NCBI RefSeq assembly: GCF_021440085.1
Contig: NZ_JAKCPW010000001.1
Location: 1,240,001 to 1,304,000 of the forward strand
DNA length: 64,000 nt
Source: Dyadobacter sp. CY261
GTDB taxonomy: Bacteria; Bacteroidota; Bacteroidia; Cytophagales; Spirosomataceae
Direction of reading: 5' to 3'
Of the stretch, positions 35,512 to 44,268 are shown one piece after another (positions within the stretch are counted from its first letter, which is position 1; every line of letters begins with the position of its first letter). The notes beneath the pieces were generated by a model. It did not search any database and had not been told where the DNA came from. It saw nothing but the letters and a program-made list of their open reading frames with translations. The translations under genes and the position numbers were made by a program.

Positions 35512-36594
35512 ATGCGATTCATACTACTTCTGATTCTGTGGGCGACGGGTGGTGCGCTTTGTTTCGCCCAGCCAATAATTCTTCGCCGGGTGATCCTGAT
35601 CGGTGACGCCGGTGAAATCAATCCGAAACAAAATAAGGCCCTCAATGATGCCGCGGCGCACATTTTACCCGGCAAATCGACGGTCATGTTCCTGGGCGAC
35701 AATATCTATCCGCACGGCATGGGCTTGCCCGGCAGCCTGGAAGAGGCCGAAACGCAAACCATTATCCGCTCCCAGTTCTCGCCTATGCGCGCGGCAGGCG
35801 CGCCCACTTATTTTGTTCCGGGTAACCACGACTGGGACAAGTCGGGCAAGCAGGGCCTGGCCAAGATCCGGCGTCAGGGTGAGTTTTTAAAAGAACAGAA
35901 TGATCCTGGATTGAGCATAGTACCTGCTAATGGCTGTCCCGGGCCTGTCGAAATACCGCTGGGCGACGGTCTGGTGATAATCGCTTATGATAGCGAATGG
36001 TGGCTTTTTCCGCATGAAAAGACTGGCACCGGCGATGGCTGTGATTGCGGTACGAAGGAAGAGGTTCTCGCGCGGATGCGGGAAATCAGGGACCGGAATG
36101 CGGGCAAGTTCATTGTTCTGGCATCTCACCACCCATTCCGGAGCTACGGCACACATGGGGGCAAATACAGCCTGAAAGACCATATTTTTCCATTGACAGC
36201 CGTCAAAAAATGGCTTTGGATACCGCTGCCGGTGATCGGCTCCTTGTATCCACTACTTCGCTCCACAATCCGTAACCCGGAGGACATGGGCCACGCCTGG
36301 TACCGCGAGCTAATCGCCAAAGTGACCGATGTTTTCAAAGGCAGCCCCGGGATTCTGTACGTAGCGGGGCACGAGCATGGTCTGCAATTGATCAAAGACA
36401 ACATTACGCAGGTCGTCAGCGGATCCGGTGCCAAGCATTCGTATGCGAGAAAGGGCAGGCATTCGCTTTTCGCAGATACTAAACAAGGTTTTGTTACCGT
36501 CGATCTGATGAGCGATAAATCGCTGCAAATCGTCTGTCACGCATTGGAAAAAGGAAAAATACAGGAAATGTTCCGTTACCGGTTGGCTTATTGA
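35512..36594 (+). CDS. Secreted metallophosphoesterase
   Basis: A 360-residue exported enzyme with a signal peptide ending LCFAQ. All metallophosphatase blocks are visible: LIGDAG (about 29-34), FLGDNIYPHG, PGNHDWD, ASHHPFRSYGTHGG and AGHEHGLQ, supplying the binuclear metal site. The overall pattern resembles the acid-phosphatase-like group found in Bacteroidota. It is divergent from the receptor/phosphodiesterase pair and its end overlaps the convergent kinase gene by 7 bases. Substrate is unknown, probably a periplasmic phosphomonoester. Confidence 0.88.
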   Translation: MRFILLLILWATGGALCFAQPIILRRVILIGDAGEINPKQNKALNDAAAHILPGKSTVMFLGDNIYPHGMGLPGSLEEAETQTIIRSQFSPMRAAGAPTYFVPGNHDWDKSGKQGLAKIRRQGEFLKEQNDPGLSIVPANGCPGPVEIPLGDGLVIIAYDSEWWLFPHEKTGTGDGCDCGTKEEVLARMREIRDRNAGKFIVLASHHPFRSYGTHGGKYSLKDHIFPLTAVKKWLWIPLPVIGSLYPLLRSTIRNPEDMGHAWYRELIAKVTDVFKGSPGILYVAGHEHGLQLIKDNITQVVSGSGAKHSYARKGRHSLFADTKQGFVTVDLMSDKSLQIVCHALEKGKIQEMFRYRLAY

Positions 36595-37682
36595 ACCATT
36601 AGTGGGCTGTCCAGGTGCGTATTTTGCGGCTCCAGCGCGACGGAAAGTTTGACTGCAAAAGCACCGTCGCCATCCTGAATTTCGAGAAAATGCTTGTCCG
36701 GATAGATGAGGTCAAGCCGGCGACGTACGTTTTTAAGGCCAATTCCTCCATAATGCAATGCCTGCTGCGTCGAAAGTGCCGAAGTGCTGTTCGAAACTTC
36801 GAATTGAAGGTGATCAGCTTTTACGCGTAGCCGAATGCTGATCCAATTATCACGATCGCTATCTTTTGAAACGTGTTTGAAAGCATTTTCAACAAAAGTC
36901 ATCAAAATGAAGGGCGCAATGTCGGTATCGGTGGGAAGCTCATCTATGTCGGTGGTGACCAGTATTCCGCGGTTCTGACGCAGTATTTCGAGCGCGATAA
37001 AGTTGCGGAGATAGGCAATTTCCTTTTCGAGTGGTACGAGCTCGTCATTGCATTCGTACAAATGGTGCCGGAGCAGTTCCGAGAACTTGGCAAGTGAAGC
37101 GGAAGCGACGTCTGGATTTTTGTGAATGAGAAAAAATATAGAGTTGATGCTATTGAACAGGAAATGGGGGTTGAACTGGTATTTTAAAAACCGCAGTTCG
37201 GTTTCCAGTTTTTCCTTTTCCAGCAACTGTTTCCGCCGCTCGGTACTGATCCAGTTTTTGGTTAGTTTAATGCTCATGGCGAGCGTGGTACTCGCCAGCG
37301 TCGAAGGCATCGTCTCTCCGAAGAAATAGAAAAAGCAGTTTTTATCTCGTCCAAAAAGCGTTTCCACCGACTGATGGGCCAGCCATGCACTCACATAATA
37401 ACCCGAAACAATCGCAAGCGACGTAGCCAGTAAGGTAATGCCCAGATAGCCGATGTAGGGTTTGTACTTTCCTTTTTCGAGATAGCGCGGAATGAGGTAA
37501 TATAAATTGAAATACACCGCCACCGCTTGCAGCACCACATAAAACAGGAATTTGATGGCAAAAGGGGAGAACAGGATACTTTCGGCCGCTTTAAAGGGAT
37601 TACCCATCGCCACCACCCACCACAAATAATGGTAGGCGAGCCAGAAAGGAATATGGTATAATTTCAAAACGGCCTTTTGCAT
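36588..37682 (-). CDS. LytS-type sensor histidine kinase
   Basis: A 364-residue membrane kinase of the PF06580 family. About four membrane helices (residues 10-140) carry no separate sensor domain. The phosphoacceptor His173 is in YQFNPHFLFNSINSI. The ATPase has N-box TFVENAFKHVSKD and the closing GGIGLKNVRRRLDLIYPD. No response regulator gene lies within the neighbouring genes. It starts 8 bases after the end of the molybdopterin subunit gene, so the two are almost certainly co-transcribed. Its partner regulator must be elsewhere. Confidence 0.9.
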   Translation of the reverse strand: MQKAVLKLYHIPFWLAYHYLWWVVAMGNPFKAAESILFSPFAIKFLFYVVLQAVAVYFNLYYLIPRYLEKGKYKPYIGYLGITLLATSLAIVSGYYVSAWLAHQSVETLFGRDKNCFFYFFGETMPSTLASTTLAMSIKLTKNWISTERRKQLLEKEKLETELRFLKYQFNPHFLFNSINSIFFLIHKNPDVASASLAKFSELLRHHLYECNDELVPLEKEIAYLRNFIALEILRQNRGILVTTDIDELPTDTDIAPFILMTFVENAFKHVSKDSDRDNWISIRLRVKADHLQFEVSNSTSALSTQQALHYGGIGLKNVRRRLDLIYPDKHFLEIQDGDGAFAVKLSVALEPQNTHLDSPLMVQ

Positions 37683-37690
37683 ATCCGAAT

Positions 37691-39865
37691 TTATGAAATA
37701 TTGGATAGTAACGGTAACTTCCTGATCCGCTTGCCGGTGGCAGCGAAAAACGCATTGCCCAAAGCAGGTGCCACTGGCGCAACCCCCGGCTCCCCGGCAC
37801 CACCCATTTTGCCATCGTCCTCGATGATATGTACCTCTATTTCGGGTGAATCTTCGATCCGTAACATGCGGTAATCATGAAAATTGCTTTGCGTAATGCC
37901 TTCACTCCCGACTGTTATTTCACCATATAACGCCGCGGTAAGGCCATAAATAATACCGCCTTCCATCTGGGCCGCAATACCGTCGGGGTTTACCGCCAGT
38001 CCGCACGCGATCACGCACACGACACGGTGGACTTTGAGTGAATTTTCTAAAAAGGAGATCTCAAACACCTGCGCTACGACGCTGCCCATTGCGGCATGTA
38101 CAGCCACGCCTTGAAAATGGCCCTGTGGCAGCGGTTGGCCCCAGCCAGCCTTTTCGGCAACAGTGTTCAATGCGGCGAGGTGCCTGGGATGGTTGGTAAG
38201 TAATGTTTTTCGGTACTCCACCGCATCGCGGCCGGCGCGGAATGCCAACTCGTCGATCAGCGTTTCCATGACAAACGCCGTATGCGTGTTGCCCACCGAC
38301 CGCCATGCCAGCACCGGCACATTGTTGGCAGTCGTATGCAAAACGACCGCATGATCGGCACAATGTGTGAGATAGGGCGAACCATTCACGCCGTCGAGCG
38401 AGCTGTAATCGAGTCCATTAGGCGCAATGTCTTTTTCAAGGACTGTATTGACAAATAATGACTGCCCGACAACATCGTGCTTCCATGCTATCGGAAGGCC
38501 GTTTATTCCAATGCCAATTTTGGCCTGATGCAGGTATACCGGCCGGTAATACCCGCCGCGAATGTCGTCCTCCCGCGTCCAGATCAGCTTGATATTTTCG
38601 CCCGACGCCTTCGCGATGTGTAATGCCTCCGTTACCCAGTCGGAGCCGAAAGAGCCGCGCCGGCCGAAGCTGCCACCCATAGCGGGCGTATACAACACGA
38701 CCTGTTCTTCGCTGAAACCCAGAATGCGGGCCGCATCCTGCCTGTGCAGGGACTGCGACTGTGTGGCCGTCCATATTTCACAGCGGTCGGACGTGAGTTT
38801 TACCGTGCAATTGAGCGTTTCCATCGGCGCGTGAGCGAGGTAGGGAAATTGAAACTCCTGCTCGTAAACTGTGTCGGCCTTTTGCCAGGCATTGTCGACA
38901 TTACCTTTGGATTGCCCTATCATGCCAGATTGCTGAGCAACTTGCCTGTACTCTTCTGTTAGTTTTGAACTATCGGGATTCTTAACACCCGCTAAATCCC
39001 ATTCAATTTGCAGCGCTTTCCTTCCCTGTAAAGCCGCCCAGGTGTGATCCGCTACAACAGCAACCCCGCCGGCAACCTGTACGACTTTCCGCACGCCCGG
39101 CACGCGCACTGCGTCCGAGGCATTGAAGGATTTTACCTTACCACCAAAAACCGGGCAGCGTTCCAAAACAGCCACAAGCAAGCCCGGAAACTGAATGTCG
39201 ATGCCGTAGCATGTCCTGCCATTCACTTTGTCGGGAATGTCCAGGCGTTGTGGCGAGCGCCCGCCGCGGGATCGCCCGCCGCGGGGTCGCCCGCCGCGGG
39301 ATCGCCCGCCGATCAGTTTCCATTCGCGGGGGTCGCGGAGCTTGACGGTCGGGATGGGTAATGCCGAAGCTTCGGTCGCAAGGGACCCATAGCTGATTTG
39401 GGTCGTTCCTGCCAGTACGTAACCGTTGGCGGTGCTGCATTGTCCGGGTGAGATGCCGAGCCGCTTCGCTGCGGCCTGGACGAGCATGGTTCGGGCAATG
39501 GCGCCGACGGTTCTGAGCCGGTCAAATTCAGAGCGGGTCGTGTCCGAGCCACCCGTGGAAAGGACCCACATGCTTTCTTCCTGCTGTGGGCCTTCGATGA
39601 CACGATTTTCCACGCGGATGCGGGTCCAGTCGCAATCCAGCTCTTCGGCTATCAGCATCGGAAGCGTCGTCCATATTCCCTGGCCCATTTCAACTTTATG
39701 CAGAATAATGCGAACAGTGTCGTCGCTGTCGATACGTAGCAACGCATGAGGCGAAAAGCCCGGTGCCGACAATGCGCGGACCTGAGATTTCACGGGTAGG
39801 AAAAATGAAAGCAGCAGCCCGCTGGTTGCCAGCGAGGCTGTTTGTATGAAGTCGCGGCGGTTCAT
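37691..39865 (-). CDS. Xanthine dehydrogenase-family molybdopterin-binding subunit (IorB-like)
   Basis: A 724-residue large subunit of the molybdenum hydroxylase family. The ATG at 39865 gives a Tat signal (NRRDFIQTASLATSG) for folded export. Molybdopterin-binding and substrate domains follow: HKVEMGQGIWTTLPMLIAEEL, GGSFGRRGSFGSDWVTEA, VLAWRSVGNTHTAFVMETLIDELA and DGKMGGAGEPGVAPVAPALGNA, the last carrying the catalytic-Glu motif. The 2Fe-2S small subunit normally encoded beside it is absent from both sides. An Arg/Gly-rich stretch at residues about 185-203 is encoded by a 15-base tandem repeat. The histidine kinase follows after 8 bases. Substrate could be an aldehyde or N-heterocycle. Confidence 0.9.
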   Translation of the reverse strand: MNRRDFIQTASLATSGLLLSFFLPVKSQVRALSAPGFSPHALLRIDSDDTVRIILHKVEMGQGIWTTLPMLIAEELDCDWTRIRVENRVIEGPQQEESMWVLSTGGSDTTRSEFDRLRTVGAIARTMLVQAAAKRLGISPGQCSTANGYVLAGTTQISYGSLATEASALPIPTVKLRDPREWKLIGGRSRGGRPRGGRSRGGRSPQRLDIPDKVNGRTCYGIDIQFPGLLVAVLERCPVFGGKVKSFNASDAVRVPGVRKVVQVAGGVAVVADHTWAALQGRKALQIEWDLAGVKNPDSSKLTEEYRQVAQQSGMIGQSKGNVDNAWQKADTVYEQEFQFPYLAHAPMETLNCTVKLTSDRCEIWTATQSQSLHRQDAARILGFSEEQVVLYTPAMGGSFGRRGSFGSDWVTEALHIAKASGENIKLIWTREDDIRGGYYRPVYLHQAKIGIGINGLPIAWKHDVVGQSLFVNTVLEKDIAPNGLDYSSLDGVNGSPYLTHCADHAVVLHTTANNVPVLAWRSVGNTHTAFVMETLIDELAFRAGRDAVEYRKTLLTNHPRHLAALNTVAEKAGWGQPLPQGHFQGVAVHAAMGSVVAQVFEISFLENSLKVHRVVCVIACGLAVNPDGIAAQMEGGIIYGLTAALYGEITVGSEGITQSNFHDYRMLRIEDSPEIEVHIIEDDGKMGGAGEPGVAPVAPALGNAFFAATGKRIRKLPLLSNIS
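39258..39310. repeat. 15-base in-frame tandem repeat within molybdopterin subunit gene
   Basis: CGCCCGCCGCGGGAT is repeated about 3.5 times (39258, 39273, 39288, partial at 39303), one copy differing by one base. It encodes RGGRS/RGGRP units on the minus strand, inserted between WKLIG and PQRLDIPDKV, where homologues have a short linker. Because the unit is a multiple of three, copy-number change would keep the frame. Confidence 0.85.
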
Positions 39866-40005
39866 AGATACAGTTTGGCACAATGTTGACTGCAAAGGAA
39901 TGGGGTGCGAAGTCTACGGGGAAATTGTTTTGATGAGCTGCCGTTGAAAACGGATCAAATGCACTTCTGGCGAAGCACTTTTTTACGCGTAGGTTTATTT
40001 GTTCG

Positions 40006-41859
40006 TCAGTTTGAAGGTAGGATGTCAGAAAGTATCCGTATTCCGCTGCGTTTCATGAGCTCGCTGGCATTAAAATCGGTGCAAATGCCGGGCGTAAGCC
40101 GGTAATCGAAGAGAATCTGACCTTCGGTAATGCTACTATTGAAGCTGAAATTGCGGATGGCCAGGTCCTTGGTCAGGTTGGCCAGGTCAAGGTCGTGCGT
40201 AGAGATCATGCCAAATGCATTGAGTTCGCTGAGTTGTTTGATCAGCGACACACCGCCGCGGAAACGGTCCTGGGAGTTGGTACCTTTGAACATCTCATCG
40301 AGCAGAAAGAAGATAGGCTCACCCTCGCTCACAAGTGCCAGCAGTTGCTCAATGCGTTTCAGTTCGGCATAAAATGAGGATACGGATTCTTCGAGATTAT
40401 CCTGTGTACGCATGCTCGTGAACACGCGCAGGGGCGATACGCTTGCAGAGGATGCGCAACAGGGTGCGCCCATGAATGCAAGCACGAGGTTAATACCCAC
40501 GGTTCGCAGGAAGGTGCTTTTTCCTGCCATATTCGAGCCGGTGATCATCGTGATCTCACCGCGACCGGTCATGGTGAAGTTGTTATTAATCCGCTTTTTT
40601 GACTTTAATAAAGGGTGTCCAACAGATTTAAAATCAATTTGATATGTTTCGGTGGAAATGTCGGCAAAAGTGTAATGCGGATTGGCATGCGCAAATCCTG
40701 CCATGCTCGCCAGCGCCTCGAATTCGCTGACCGAGGCGATCCACGGACTGATATCGTCTTTGTTACGGGCTTTCCACGCTTCGGTGCCGAGGATCAGGTG
40801 CACGTCGATCAGCAAGAGGTTGTTGATCATATGGTAAAATGCATTCTTGCCCACGGAATTGCGGGTGCCTTTTTGCTGGAACATTTCCAGAATACGCTTT
40901 AATGCCCCGATCTCCGATGTAGCCGAACGGTCCTCCCGTATGAAAGTAGTGCTGAGTTCGGTCAATTTTCGTGAAGTAAAAGTCGCCTTTTCAATAACCT
41001 TCATCAGGGACTCATATGCGCCGAGAATACCGATATTCCGCTGCGTACTGAGAATAATGTCTTCCGCGATATTTTTGAAGCGTTTCAGGTAAAAGGAGTT
41101 GATCACCGACATGACGATGAGCGGCAACAAATGCAAGCCCGACAGCTCTTGCAAATGCATAGTCAGATTGTACACGAAATAGAGGAGCGCGAACGTCGAC
41201 AAAGTGCCCAGTACCAGGCTGATAGTACGCAATCGCTGCCGCGACGCGAGGAGCTGCGGAGGTTCTTCGAGCCATTTTATCAGGATTTCGTAATTGCTGT
41301 TGGCGGACTCGAACCGCATGCCGGAAGACTGAAAATTCTGCCGCCAGTCGAGCTGGCCGGTGAGCTCCCGCACTGCTTCCTGCCGCCCGATGACGGTATG
41401 CCGGTCGGCCGGGCCATTGAGCCAGCTTGCCAGAAGCCGCGCACCCGACTCGGTTGTGGTGCGGTTCAAAAGCTGGAAGAGGGAATGACTTCCGAATATG
41501 TCGAGATCGGCGGCGTAATGGTGATCGCGGTCGAGAAATGCTGCGCCGGTCGGGAATGCAGCAAAATTATTCGAAATACGCTGGACTTCGGCTTCGTTGA
41601 TGTTTTTCAGCAATTCCGCCTGCTTTTTTTCTTCGGCCATGCCATTGTAACGTTTCAATGTCATCACAAAAAGCACGGTGCCTACGATGGCGGTGCCGAT
41701 TACCGGGATTACCCAGCCGCTGGCCGCAAACAGCATGATGAGAATGCCGGTCAGCAGGAAAATGGCCAAACGCGTGTAGGAAAGGTTGTTGAGCTCCGGC
41801 GCGAAGTTGTCGGCCATGGTTTTATAGCCTTGCGCCCTGCTTTGGTAGGTTTCTGTCAT
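40006..41859 (-). CDS. Membrane-anchored MutS-like ATPase
   Basis: A 617-residue protein with a MutS-type C-terminal ATPase. Walker A is GSNMAGKST (about residue 440), followed by the family's FLRTVGIN; Walker B is FFLLDEMFKGTNSQDR (about 513-528); the switch is MISTHDLDLA (about 547). The N-terminus has two membrane helices (about 32-70) and a further hydrophobic pair lies at about 205-250, so the middle is membrane-associated. The mismatch-recognition and connector domains of MutS are absent. It belongs to a Bacteroidota group labelled MutS-related; substrate and role are not known. It is 21 bases from a small membrane protein gene upstream. Confidence 0.88.
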   Translation of the reverse strand: MTETYQSRAQGYKTMADNFAPELNNLSYTRLAIFLLTGILIMLFAASGWVIPVIGTAIVGTVLFVMTLKRYNGMAEEKKQAELLKNINEAEVQRISNNFAAFPTGAAFLDRDHHYAADLDIFGSHSLFQLLNRTTTESGARLLASWLNGPADRHTVIGRQEAVRELTGQLDWRQNFQSSGMRFESANSNYEILIKWLEEPPQLLASRQRLRTISLVLGTLSTFALLYFVYNLTMHLQELSGLHLLPLIVMSVINSFYLKRFKNIAEDIILSTQRNIGILGAYESLMKVIEKATFTSRKLTELSTTFIREDRSATSEIGALKRILEMFQQKGTRNSVGKNAFYHMINNLLLIDVHLILGTEAWKARNKDDISPWIASVSEFEALASMAGFAHANPHYTFADISTETYQIDFKSVGHPLLKSKKRINNNFTMTGRGEITMITGSNMAGKSTFLRTVGINLVLAFMGAPCCASSASVSPLRVFTSMRTQDNLEESVSSFYAELKRIEQLLALVSEGEPIFFLLDEMFKGTNSQDRFRGGVSLIKQLSELNAFGMISTHDLDLANLTKDLAIRNFSFNSSITEGQILFDYRLTPGICTDFNASELMKRSGIRILSDILPSN

Positions 41860-41880
41860 TCGGTTAAGTCTGTTTCAAAA

Positions 41881-42357
41881 TCATCGTCGTCCGGACGCCG
41901 ACACGATGTAGGAAATGGGTATTCCCACGGCAACGATCACGATACCCATTCCGATCAGTGCTGCGTTAGGGTCGGGCATGGGCATTCCTTTGAACACGAT
42001 TTGCAGGACACCCAGGTTCATCACGAGCCAGATGAATATGCCATACAAAACGCCGCTCAGGAGTTTTCGCTTCCGCAGAAATGCCAGCCCCGGTAAAATG
42101 AGGTAATAAAACACTGTGAAAATGAATGCGATCACGAAATGCAGCAGTAAGCCGGTAATGATCATGGGCGTGCCGCCGGAATAGGCGGCTTTGCCAAAAA
42201 TGCCGCTTGAGATAGACATCAGTATGCGGGCCGGACTTGTCTTTTCCAGAATCACCGCATACACCAGAAATGCCGCCAGAATATCCAGCGTACCTGCCAC
42301 TAAAGTCGCCGAAAGTATGGTATTCCGGCCGGACTTACTGATTTTGAATGCACTCAT
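41881..42357 (-). CDS. Small four-helix integral membrane protein
   Basis: A 158-residue protein with four hydrophobic helices (about 13-37, 65-90, 100-122 and 133-153) and short loops, among them GIFGKAAYSGGTPM and GMPMPDPNAA. It resembles the YagU/DUF1440-like set of unknown inner-membrane proteins, but I am not certain of the family. It lies 25 bases after the TPR gene and 21 bases before the MutS-like gene in one direction, so all three are probably one transcript. Confidence 0.65.
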   Translation of the reverse strand: MSAFKISKSGRNTILSATLVAGTLDILAAFLVYAVILEKTSPARILMSISSGIFGKAAYSGGTPMIITGLLLHFVIAFIFTVFYYLILPGLAFLRKRKLLSGVLYGIFIWLVMNLGVLQIVFKGMPMPDPNAALIGMGIVIVAVGIPISYIVSASGRR

Positions 42358-42382
42358 AGTTGTATACGATGATTTCCCTGCA

Positions 42383-44098
42383 TTACTTCATAAAGACCGA
42401 AGCCGCCGGAATCTGCTCAGCTTTTCCGAATGCCCGTTCATATTTTGTCTTGATACTGGCTATTTCTTTCGTCTTCCGTTGCGCTTTCAGGCTTTGTGAA
42501 AGACCTACCAGCGACCAGCCATTGGATGGGTTAATGATCAGGTCTTCGCGGTAGACTTGCTCGGCAAGTGCCGGTTTACCCGCTTTTAATAAATAAGCGC
42601 CCAGGAACTGGCGTGATGGCAGCGGCCAGTCTTTGGGTTCGGTGTAAATGAGCTTGTCTTCCAGTTTGATGGCTTCTTCCAATGCCGCAATGCCATTTGC
42701 CCGTTTGTTTTGCGAAATGGCTACCACGCCTTCCAGTACTTTTTCTGCAATGGCTGCTATCTCAACCGGCGAGTTGAAGGGAATTCTGCGTTTGGTCAGG
42801 ATGGGATCTTTTGCCTTTGCTTTGAGCAATTCAAGCCTTGTGACAGCCGAATCGGGACGGCCAGTGTTCGCATACGCAATACCTTTTGCGAAATCAGACA
42901 ACAGGCTCGCATAGGTCCACTTCGGATCGGAGGTGACCGAATCGGCGAGGATTTCTTGCCATTTTCCCATTCTTACCTGCGTCATCACCGGTAGCATATA
43001 CAGATACTGGTCGTAAGTGGTTTCGAGCTTTGGAGCTACACTTTGGCGGCAGCGGTGCGCATAACGCATGGCGTCTTTATACATGCCCGCAGTAAGGGCG
43101 CAGTAGGTTTGTACCGCGTAGTAATGCGGGGAATGTTTGTTCAGCGAGAGGTTTTTGGCCAGCATATTGTAATTCAGCAATGCATTGTCGGCCAGGTTGT
43201 TTACTTCCACACCTTGCTCGTACAAGCCGTTGCGCTCATACTCGTGGCTTGCCATGTGCACCATATGTGCGACCCCCGGGAGCAGGTCGCGCAGCGCTTC
43301 TGCGCTCCCAAGTGCAACCTCGGGGTGACGGGAGGCTTCGGTCAGATGTATATAGTAATGCAGTCCGGCCGGGTGTTTCGGGTTGGCTTTCAATGCCTTT
43401 TCACATAAGGTGACTAGCTCTGGTGTCCAGGGTTTTGCAGTACCGTCTTTTCTCCAGAAATCCCAGGCATGCATCAGCATTTGAGAATCGATATAAAGGA
43501 TTTTGAATTCGGTCTCGTCGGGATAATCGGCGACGAGTTTTTTCAGTTTGTCGGAGTAAGCCTGATTCAGTTCGGCGCGTTTCACGTCGGTGGGGTCGTC
43601 GGAATAGCGGCTGTTCATGACGTCGATCAGCAGCTTTTCTTTTTCGGTGGTATGGGCAGTGAGGCTGTTCATCCGGTTGAGCGCCTGGGCCACTTCCGCG
43701 GGTTTGGAATAGGTATGGGCAGCATTATAGTAGGGGCCCATGGCCAGTGCCTGTCCCCAGAATGCCATGGCATTGGTGGAGTCGAGCCGTCCGGATTCCC
43801 GGAACGAGGCAACGGCTTCCCTGAAGTGATAGCCATAATACAGGTTAAGGCCCTGATCAAAATAGAATTGCGAGCTGTCGGAACTCGTCGAAACCTTGTA
43901 GGAGAAGTTTCCCCACCCGGGAAGCGCAACAACGTACTTGCCGTTCAAAAGCGGTGTCTGTAGTTTTTGGTAAGCGGGGCCGCAGACAGCAATTTCCGCA
44001 GACGTGCTTGCCAACGGTTCACGTTGGGATACTTCACGGTCAACTACGACAATGCCTGCCAGCATCGACAGGGCGGCGATTGGTATAATGGTCTTCAT
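42383..44098 (-). CDS. Exported tetratricopeptide-repeat protein
   Basis: A 571-residue protein with an N-terminal hydrophobic segment (KTIIPIAALSMLAGIVVV) from the ATG at 44098; the ATG 24 bases upstream adds only polar residues. It carries TPR-type helical pairs throughout: FYFDQGLNLYYGYHFREAVASFRESGRLD near the front and PALAEQVYREDLIINPSNGWSLVGLSQSL near the end. A HLTEASRHPE...AHMVHMASHEY stretch in the middle is rich in His. No enzyme motif is visible. It heads a presumed operon with the small membrane protein and the MutS-like ATPase. Confidence 0.82.
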   Translation of the reverse strand: MKTIIPIAALSMLAGIVVVDREVSQREPLASTSAEIAVCGPAYQKLQTPLLNGKYVVALPGWGNFSYKVSTSSDSSQFYFDQGLNLYYGYHFREAVASFRESGRLDSTNAMAFWGQALAMGPYYNAAHTYSKPAEVAQALNRMNSLTAHTTEKEKLLIDVMNSRYSDDPTDVKRAELNQAYSDKLKKLVADYPDETEFKILYIDSQMLMHAWDFWRKDGTAKPWTPELVTLCEKALKANPKHPAGLHYYIHLTEASRHPEVALGSAEALRDLLPGVAHMVHMASHEYERNGLYEQGVEVNNLADNALLNYNMLAKNLSLNKHSPHYYAVQTYCALTAGMYKDAMRYAHRCRQSVAPKLETTYDQYLYMLPVMTQVRMGKWQEILADSVTSDPKWTYASLLSDFAKGIAYANTGRPDSAVTRLELLKAKAKDPILTKRRIPFNSPVEIAAIAEKVLEGVVAISQNKRANGIAALEEAIKLEDKLIYTEPKDWPLPSRQFLGAYLLKAGKPALAEQVYREDLIINPSNGWSLVGLSQSLKAQRKTKEIASIKTKYERAFGKAEQIPAASVFMK

Positions 44099-44268
44099 GC
44101 TCTTTTTTAGGTGGAATCCCAATATAGTGATTAAATTACGCCGTTTCGTGGAAAATATCTTTAAATTGTACGAGCTGATATGGGTTGCGGACCGGGGAAT
44201 TTACATCGACGTTTATCTTATATCGTTAGTAAAAACTGTGCATCCGGTCGACTTGGCCGACAAACGAT

